A DNA stretch of 64,000 nt from Brooklawnia sp032229645 (GTDB lineage: Bacteria; Actinomycetota; Actinomycetes; Propionibacteriales; Propionibacteriaceae): assembly GCA_963722295.1 (NCBI GenBank), contig CAVRLB010000010.1:62001-126000 (forward strand). Reading direction: 5' to 3'. This document shows, piece by piece, positions 58,540 to 64,000 of this stretch. The translations under genes and the position numbers were made by a program. The notes below the pieces were generated by a model. It worked only from the letters and a program-made list of their open reading frames with translations. It ran no database searches and was not told where the DNA came from. The first letter of the stretch is position 1; the number at the start of each line of letters is the position of its first letter.

Positions 58540-60812
58540 TCGATGACAAGAATGCACGTCGCCCACCTGACCAGTGTGGGCGTGCTGGCCGCCGAGACCG
58601 CACTCCGCGACCAACTCGCCACCGCTGTGCCGGAGCGGGAGCCGAAGCACCCCGACGTGACCGCCGCCGCACGCCACGCTGGGTTGGACGCCGGGCAGAC
58701 CGCCGCCGCGGGTGCGGTCGCCTCGGCTGATCCGCTCGTGATCGTGGAGGGCGCGGCGGGCAGTGGCAAGACCACGATGCTCGGCGTCGCAATCACGGTC
58801 GCCGCCGAGCACGGCCGCGCGTCGCGGGTGGTTGCGCCGACGCTGCGAGCGGCGCAGGTCGCCCATGATGAACTCGGTGTGCCCGCAACCAGCGTCGCCG
58901 CGCTCGTGTATGCGCATGGGTGGCGGTGGAACGATGACGGCGTATGGTCACGCCTGCGCCCTGGCGACACTGACCCTGCAACCGGCAGCACCTACACCGG
59001 CCCACCGCCCGAAGCGGTGCTTGCCAGGGGCGAGCGGTTGATCGTGGACGAAGCTGGAATGCTCGACCAAGACACCGCCCACGCCCTCCTCACCGTCACC
59101 CAGGAGGCAGGCGCAACTGTCGCGCTGATCGGTGACCGCGCCCAGTTGCCCGCCGTCGGACGGGGCGGTGTGCTCGATATGGCGGTACAGGTCCGCGGGC
59201 ACTGCTATGACATGACCGAACTGCATCGGTTCACTGATCCCGAGTACGCGGCGCTGACGTTGAAAATGCGTGACCGCACCGACCCGGGAGCAGTGTTCGA
59301 CCGACTCGCCGCGATGGGCCTTGTCACCCTGCACGACAGCGAGGACGAGGCCCGCGCTCAGATCACCGGCCAAGCCCGCCAAGGCGAGGCGATCACCGTG
59401 GCGACCAACGATGAGGCGGCGGAGCTGAATGAGCGCATCCGTGCCGGACGGGTCGAACGTGGCGAAGTCAACGATGCCGTGACCGCTGTCGGGAGTGACG
59501 GGCTCGCGATGGGCGCGGGCGATCTGATCCAGACCCGCAAGAACAACAGTGACCTGGGGGTGGCGAACCGGCAGCAGTGGATCGTGCGCCAGGTCACCGA
59601 GGACGGCACGGTGTATGCCCGCGAGGTCGGCGACCCCGCGAAGAAAGCGCGCCGCATGGTCGCGCTACCTGCCGACTACGTGGCCGAGCACGCGCACTTG
59701 TCTTATGCGGCGACCGCCTACGGTGTGCAAGGCGCGACCGTGCACAGTTCGCACACGATGCTCTCGGAGGCGACAAGCTCGGCAGGCGTCTACGTCGGCA
59801 TGACGAGAGGCCGCCATACGAACCGGCTCCATATTGTGGCCGAGAACCTGGCCGACGCCCGAGCACAGTTCGTGACCGCGATGGAACGCGACCCGGCGGA
59901 CCGCGGCCTCGCCCACGCCGCCGAACAAGCCCAGCACGCCGTGCACGGCCTCATCACCGGCGGCCCCGTGCAGACGGTGAACGAGACACTCGCACGCCTG
60001 ACCGCCAAGGCAGAACAGGCCGAACAGCAAGCGGCGCGCTGGACGAAGACCGCCCGACGATTCGACGCCCAACGCCAGGTACACCGAGCAGAGGATGAGC
60101 ACGATGCCGATGTGCTCCGCATCGCCGAGGACGAGGTGGTCAGAGTTCGAGGCGAAGTCACCGCGCCGCTGGCCGACGCTGCCGAAGCAGACGGGCGCGA
60201 GTATCTCAACGCCGTCGGGCGGGAGGATGCCGCCCGTGACAAGCTCGCCATCACCGGCGGTTCGGTAGGCGCAAGGCCCGCACCGAGCACCAGTCAGCGG
60301 CCGAACAGGCGAAGGCCGTCCGAGAGCGGGTGCACGCCACTTGGGGAGCCGAACCACCCCGCAACACCGAGGCGCTGCCCGCATGGGCGGCCCATCGAGC
60401 TGAAACCCTCGCTGAGCGCGACCCCCGCATGCAAGACGCCGTCGAGAAGGTCGAGGCCGCGAGGTTCGCTGGCGATGCCACGCGGAAGCGGCACGAGCAA
60501 GAGCAGACGGCGCTGATGGTCAGTGAGTATGGCACCGAGCAAGTACTCCGCAGCCGCCACGGTATGGGCTCGATCAACCCGCACCGGCAAGCCCGCGAAG
60601 CCACCACCCGCGCTGCCGCCGCACGGCGGGAGGTCGAGGAACTACGCGTTCTGCCCGTCGAACAGGCCGCCGCACGCATCGCAGCACAGAAGGCCGCGGC
60701 GGAAGACGCGCAGCGCCGCACCGTCGAGCGTGCCCGGAGAGTTCACGACCCCTACGACCACGACACCCATCGCCCCAACCCACGGCGCGAGGGGCCTGGC
60801 CACGGTCTGTGA
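58540..60812 (+). pseudogene. MobF/TraA-type relaxase-helicase, headless and frameshifted
   Basis: The RecD-like helicase part is clear: VIVEGAAGSGKTTMLG (Walker A), LIVDEAGMLDQD (Walker B), LIGDRAQLPAVGRGG, and VQGATVHSSHTML/GVYVGMTRGRHTNR of the second RecA fold. The N-terminal relaxase domain with its catalytic Tyr and three-His motif, normally several hundred residues, is absent. Near 60265 (after ITGGSVG) the frame shifts; the native tail continues in another frame (SAAEQAKAVRERVHATWG ... EQVLRSRHGMGS) to 60812. The element therefore cannot mobilise itself with this protein. Confidence 0.88.
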
Positions 60813-60883
60813 GACCGTGAGGCGGATAGAGACATTAGTTGAAGGGTCTGAGAGAATAGGCGGTGAGGAAAGGAGGTGTGGTC

Positions 60884-61378
60884 ATGGTGTTCCAAGGAGA
60901 AGTCCGTTCAGTCACGGCGCTGCTCGATGCTGCTGCCCGCGCTGCGCCTCAGCGCACTCCGAACGGTCGGTTCGGGGTGCTTCACCCTGCCGCTGACAAC
61001 GCCTCTGCCTGCCGTCACTTGCTGGCAGACGGCGAGGGACTGGACGGGTGCTGGCGGTTCGGCATCCTGCAAACCCTTGACGACTACACCTCAACCCTCA
61101 GGCGTGGCGGCCCCGAGTTGGCCGCTCAGGTCTTTAGTGACGAGCCGCCCCGCACCGATGCCCCCCAGCTCGACGCGGCGTTCGCGGCTCTGGCCGACTA
61201 CCTGGCCGAGCGCGACGGTTGGACGGTGCCCGCGTGGGCGCTCGACCCGACCCGTTCGACCGAGACCTGGTATCCGGCAGTGCCAACGGTTCTTCGCGCT
61301 GAGGCCGACGCCGAGAGCCCGAAGGCGTTCCGTAGCCGCGGGATTCTGATTACGTCGCGTTCTCTGGATCGGGCATGA
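60884..61378 (+). CDS. Putative antitoxin-like partner protein, 164 aa
   Basis: The ATG at 60884 has AAGGAGGTG 6-8 nt upstream. The protein is soluble and helical (RSVTALLDAAARAAPQRTPN; AAFAALADYLAERDGWTVPAW) with no clear DNA-binding motif; the C-terminus ends RSRGILITSRSLDRA. Its stop overlaps the start of a nucleotidyltransferase-like gene (ATGA). Two-gene arrangements of this kind are typical of toxin-antitoxin pairs; the family of this member is not recognised beyond that context. Confidence 0.65.
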   Translation: MVFQGEVRSVTALLDAAARAAPQRTPNGRFGVLHPAADNASACRHLLADGEGLDGCWRFGILQTLDDYTSTLRRGGPELAAQVFSDEPPRTDAPQLDAAFAALADYLAERDGWTVPAWALDPTRSTETWYPAVPTVLRAEADAESPKAFRSRGILITSRSLDRA

Positions 61379-62013
61379 GTCAGGGCGGCTCACTCGACGC
61401 TGCGAAAGTGCTCGCCCTGTTTCACGAGCTTTCTGATCGACTTGCTGACGCTGGTGTATCAGCACAGTTGTTCGTCGTGGGCGGTGCTGCAATGGCGCTT
61501 GCCTACGATGATGGTCGCGTGACTCGCGACGTGGACGCTTTGTTCGTGCCCGCGCCCGAAGTGCGCCAGATCGCCGAGGACATGAGCATCGCTCACGGGT
61601 TGGAGCCGGACTGGTTGAACGACGCAGCCAAGGGGTTCTTGCCCGGAGATGATGAGAGTCCTCGTACCGTATTTGAGTCCGAATCACTCCTGGTACAAGT
61701 GCCGTCCCCGCAATACCTGCTGGCGATGAAGCTCCATGCCTCACGAGACGAGCGTGACCTTGATGATGCCGCCGTCCTGTTCAACCGACTCGGATATAGC
61801 TCAGCGCAAGACTGCATTGGCCTCCTCGCCCAGACCTACCCGCTCGGCCAGTTACTCCCACGCCACCGCTACTTGGCTGAGGAAGTTGCTCGCAGGGCCC
61901 TGAACGCGCGCGGGCAACGAGAGAGCAAGGCGACCCGAGCGACCGAGTTCGATGATCCTTGGAAGCGCCGGGGGCCAGGACAAAGTACGAGCGGTCCCAC
62001 ACTCGGCCGATAG
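61375..62013 (+). CDS. Nucleotidyltransferase-fold protein, probable toxin (DUF6036/AbiEii-like)
   Basis: The 212-aa protein has the Pol-beta-like nucleotidyltransferase start LFVVGGAAMALAYDDGRVTRDVDALF: GG followed by the D-x-D metal pair. After it come VPSPQYLLAMKLHASRDERDLDDAAVLF, the conserved Lys/Asp region of AbiEii- and DUF6036-type proteins. Such enzymes modify tRNA or other targets by adding nucleotides and are held in check by a co-encoded partner. The upstream gene overlaps by ATGA. The last about 35 residues are hydrophilic and probably disordered. Confidence 0.75.
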   Translation: MSQGGSLDAAKVLALFHELSDRLADAGVSAQLFVVGGAAMALAYDDGRVTRDVDALFVPAPEVRQIAEDMSIAHGLEPDWLNDAAKGFLPGDDESPRTVFESESLLVQVPSPQYLLAMKLHASRDERDLDDAAVLFNRLGYSSAQDCIGLLAQTYPLGQLLPRHRYLAEEVARRALNARGQRESKATRATEFDDPWKRRGPGQSTSGPTLGR

Positions 62014-62395
62014 ACTGGAACTGCGCGCACGCGCACGTTCATAGGTGAGTGTGTTTGGGCGACCTCGGCTACGCCAGATCAAGGTAGTGGCGTCGCACCA
62101 GGTAGTTGGCCATGCCTCGAAGGCAAACACGCTAAATCCGAACTTTCGATAATCCGCGTTTCATTTTCTGGGCATGCCCATATGCATCGCACGGTGGTTT
62201 CGGCGATGTGCTCGGCGGCTTCCACGCCGGAGACCTCGGATTCAGGCCGAGAATCGCATCCGAGACGCTCCCGTGACAAATGCCCCAATCACCCTTGCCG
62301 CTCCCCCTTAGGGGGTCAGGTGACCAGCTGTGCGCGTGAGGCACAATTGTCCTGAACGCTCTCCCGTATCAACGCCGATGTGAAGGACGCACCTC
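62014..62395. other. Intergenic at the right edge of the mobile region, no gene seen
   Basis: No frame with a ribosome site or coding character is found. The stretch probably includes the promoter of the META-domain lipoprotein gene, and the right end of the mobile region is likely here. The missing 5' part of the glnQ-like gene is not found here on either strand. Confidence 0.35.
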
Positions 62396-63199
62396 ATGAC
62401 CAAGAGACTTTGGCCCACCACTGTTGTGATGCTCACACTGTTGTTCACCGGCTGTGCCGTCACCGACACTCCATTTGACCGCACGCCGGGCACCGGATCG
62501 AGCGGCGGGTCGGGCCTGATCGGCCCCACCTGGCTACTGGAAGAGCTGAACGGCCAGCCGGTGGTCGAGGGCACCTTTGCGTCGCTGACCTTCAACGATC
62601 AAGGCGGGCTGGGCGGGGTCGGCGGCTGCAACGTCTACGGCGGCGACTTCACAGCTGACGGCAGCCAGATAGACGTGGACGACTCCATCGTCTCGACGAT
62701 GATGGCCTGCGATGAGCCCATCATGACCCAGGAGTTCGCCTTCTTCGAGGCTCTCAAGTCGGCGTCCGCCTTCACCATCGAGAACACCACGCTGACCTTG
62801 TCCGACCAAGACGGCAGCATCGTGGCCACCTTCACCGCACAATCCCAAGATCTCGCCGGCACCAGCTGGCTGGTCACCGCGTTCAACAATGGCGATGAGG
62901 CGGTCGTCAGTGTCCTGGACGGCACCGCGCCGGCTATCGATTTCGGCGCCGATGGGCAGGTCTCCGGAACCGCCGGATGCAACCGGGTGGTAGGCGGCTT
63001 CACGACAGCAGCTGGCACGATCAAGTTCTCTCCTCTGGCAACCACCCAGATGTTCTGCGCCGAGCCGGAGGGAACCATGAATCAGGAAACCCGGTTGCTG
63101 GCCGCACTCGAGACTGCCGCCACCTACCACATTGAGGGCCCGCGCCTGGAGTTCCGCACCGCGGACGACGCCATAGCCGTGCAGTTCACCCGGGTCTGA
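62396..63199 (+). CDS. Lipoprotein with two META (HslJ-like) domains
   Basis: The ATG has GAAGGA about 10 nt upstream. The signal peptide MTKRLWPTTVVMLTLLFTGC ends in a lipobox Cys. Two META domains follow: about 42-145 (TWLLEELNGQPVVEGTFAS, then GVGGCNVYGGDFTADG) and about 155-265 (SWLVTAFNNGDEAVVSVLDG, VSGTAGCNRVVGGFTTAAG, TQMFCAEPEGTMNQE). Each holds the conserved GCN turn and the MxCxEP signature (MMACDEP, MFCAEP). META/HslJ proteins are envelope proteins linked to stress or antibiotic tolerance. It converges on the P-type ATPase gene with an 11-bp gap. Confidence 0.9.
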   Translation: MTKRLWPTTVVMLTLLFTGCAVTDTPFDRTPGTGSSGGSGLIGPTWLLEELNGQPVVEGTFASLTFNDQGGLGGVGGCNVYGGDFTADGSQIDVDDSIVSTMMACDEPIMTQEFAFFEALKSASAFTIENTTLTLSDQDGSIVATFTAQSQDLAGTSWLVTAFNNGDEAVVSVLDGTAPAIDFGADGQVSGTAGCNRVVGGFTTAAGTIKFSPLATTQMFCAEPEGTMNQETRLLAALETAATYHIEGPRLEFRTADDAIAVQFTRV

Positions 63200-63209
63200 C
63201 GCCCACCCG

Positions 63210-64000
63210 TCAGCCGGCCGCTCGTTCACCGGACGGCCTCAGCTGCACGCGCCGGCCTCCCAGGTGCCGCAACCGCTCGGTGAATCCGATGAGCCGCCAC
63301 AGCACCAGCACGCCCGCCGCCCAAACCAGCACGGCCAGGCCCACTATCAGGTAGTGAACAGGGTCGCTCAGCCAGTCAAGACCGAAGAACCATCTGGCCA
63401 GCGAAATCTGCGGCTGCACCGTGGCGATGGCCATCAGAACCGTCACCAGCGCCACCATCTTGGCCGAGTGCAGCGTCATGAGAGCCACGATCAGCCCGGC
63501 ATAGATGAGCAGATAGGCAACCGCCTGCTGGGCATAGACCATGCGGCCGGACGAGGAGAGAAAGTAGTGGTAGACCACCAAGCTCACCAGCGCCAGCCCC
63601 AGCCCCGCAGGCAACACGAACCGGGCTATCACTCTCCCGTATCCCTGGGTGGACACCGGTCCCGCCCCCGACCAGGCGGTCAACGCCAACGAAGGTATCG
63701 TCACCGCGATGATCCCGAGCGCAGTGTCGTGTGATGCCGCATGCGGGAACCCGCTGCTGAACAGCCGCACCATGATGATCAAGGTGGCCGTGGCGAGCAC
63801 GAGGGTCAGGTCCAGTTTGATCACATTGAGCAGCCCTTGGACGATCGTCTGCCCGCGTCTCAGCATGGCCAGCAGAGCTCGCGGTGAGTTCTCTCGCAGG
63901 TAGATGTCGGCCATCGCGAGCGCGGCCTGGGTGGCGCCGGGTTGAGCCACCGCGACATCGGCCTCGGCCATGGCGGCCAAATCGGCGACACCATCGCCGA
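63210..64000 (-). CDS. P-type cation-transporting ATPase, C-terminal part
   Basis: The frame is open at the right window edge. It begins with the end of the catalytic HAD domain, GDGVADLAAMAEADVAVA, the GDGxxD motif of P-type ATPases with Val-Ala in place of the common Asn-Asp. Then come the hinge and a membrane part with about six hydrophobic segments (LTLVLATATLIIMVRLF, LGLALVSLVVYHYFL, YLIVGLAVLVWAAGVLVLW). The ion cannot be inferred from this part. Confidence 0.85.
   Translation of the reverse strand, partial: GDGVADLAAMAEADVAVAQPGATQAALAMADIYLRENSPRALLAMLRRGQTIVQGLLNVIKLDLTLVLATATLIIMVRLFSSGFPHAASHDTALGIIAVTIPSLALTAWSGAGPVSTQGYGRVIARFVLPAGLGLALVSLVVYHYFLSSSGRMVYAQQAVAYLLIYAGLIVALMTLHSAKMVALVTVLMAIATVQPQISLARWFFGLDWLSDPVHYLIVGLAVLVWAAGVLVLWRLIGFTERLRHLGGRRVQLRPSGERAAG

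Overview
The window is high-GC actinobacterial DNA. GTG and TTG starts are common, genes are densely ATGA-overlapped, there is a SARP-type regulator with an NB-ARC/STAND ATPase, and the IS families and large serine recombinase fit Actinomycetota. Propionibacteriales or a near relative is a guess; no rRNA or marker gene is present to settle it. Nearly everything is accessory DNA: one unrecognised divergent gene system, one intact NRPS/PKS cluster, and several layers of nested or decaying mobile elements.

1-12.7 kb: two divergent, translationally coupled operons around a 280-bp control region. Leftward run three very small genes (66, 58 and 85 aa), a lipoprotein with a von Willebrand-like half, a multi-pass membrane protein, a 221-aa protein, an AAA+ ATPase with a degenerate N-terminal half, a DegT-type PLP aminotransferase and a single-pass membrane protein cut by the window edge. 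Rightward run an 896-aa SARP/STAND regulator, a 369-aa protein of unknown family, an alpha/beta hydrolase, a histidine phosphatase and a hexapeptide acyltransferase. I do not recognise this combination; it is the best candidate for an undescribed system.

12.7-21.9 kb: an IS graveyard. It holds IstB and membrane-protein remnants, an IS110 element, a HAD phosphatase, fragments of an actinobacterial plasmid/ICE-like operon, an IS256-family element with an IS21 element inserted into its transposase gene (6-bp duplication readable), and a tRNA 3'-end fragment followed by a strong hairpin that looks like an integration scar.

21.9-43.9 kb: a biosynthetic cluster, almost all leftward and overlapping: ABC exporter (ATPase plus FtsX-like permease), SagB-like FMN oxidase, Cy-A-PCP-reductase NRPS with a readable cysteine-type code, C-A-PCP NRPS, KS-ACP-TE PKS whose AT is missing, type II thioesterase, two free ACPs, SDR, two AMP-forming ligases, a 340-aa unknown, and a divergent phosphopantetheinyl transferase. 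The inferred product is a small acyl/amino-acid/polyketide hybrid with a thiazoline or thiazole. A 23-aa peptide gene lies just upstream.

44.3-47.8 kb: an ISAs1-family IS with a perfect 8-bp target duplication. Its transposase gene is split by an antisense group II intron whose ends and domain V can be read to the base.

47.8-64 kb: two HXXEE membrane proteins, a hypothetical gene, a degenerate tandem-repeat tract, decayed CoA-metabolism genes (enoyl-CoA hydratase, CaiB-type CoA transferase) and a 5'-truncated glnQ-like gene abutting a serine-recombinase element. That element carries an ABC-2 transporter broken by one stop codon, its MarR/GbsR-type regulator, a headless MobF relaxase-helicase and a probable nucleotidyltransferase toxin-antitoxin pair. 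Chromosome-like genes (META-domain lipoprotein, P-type ATPase) resume at about 62.4 kb.
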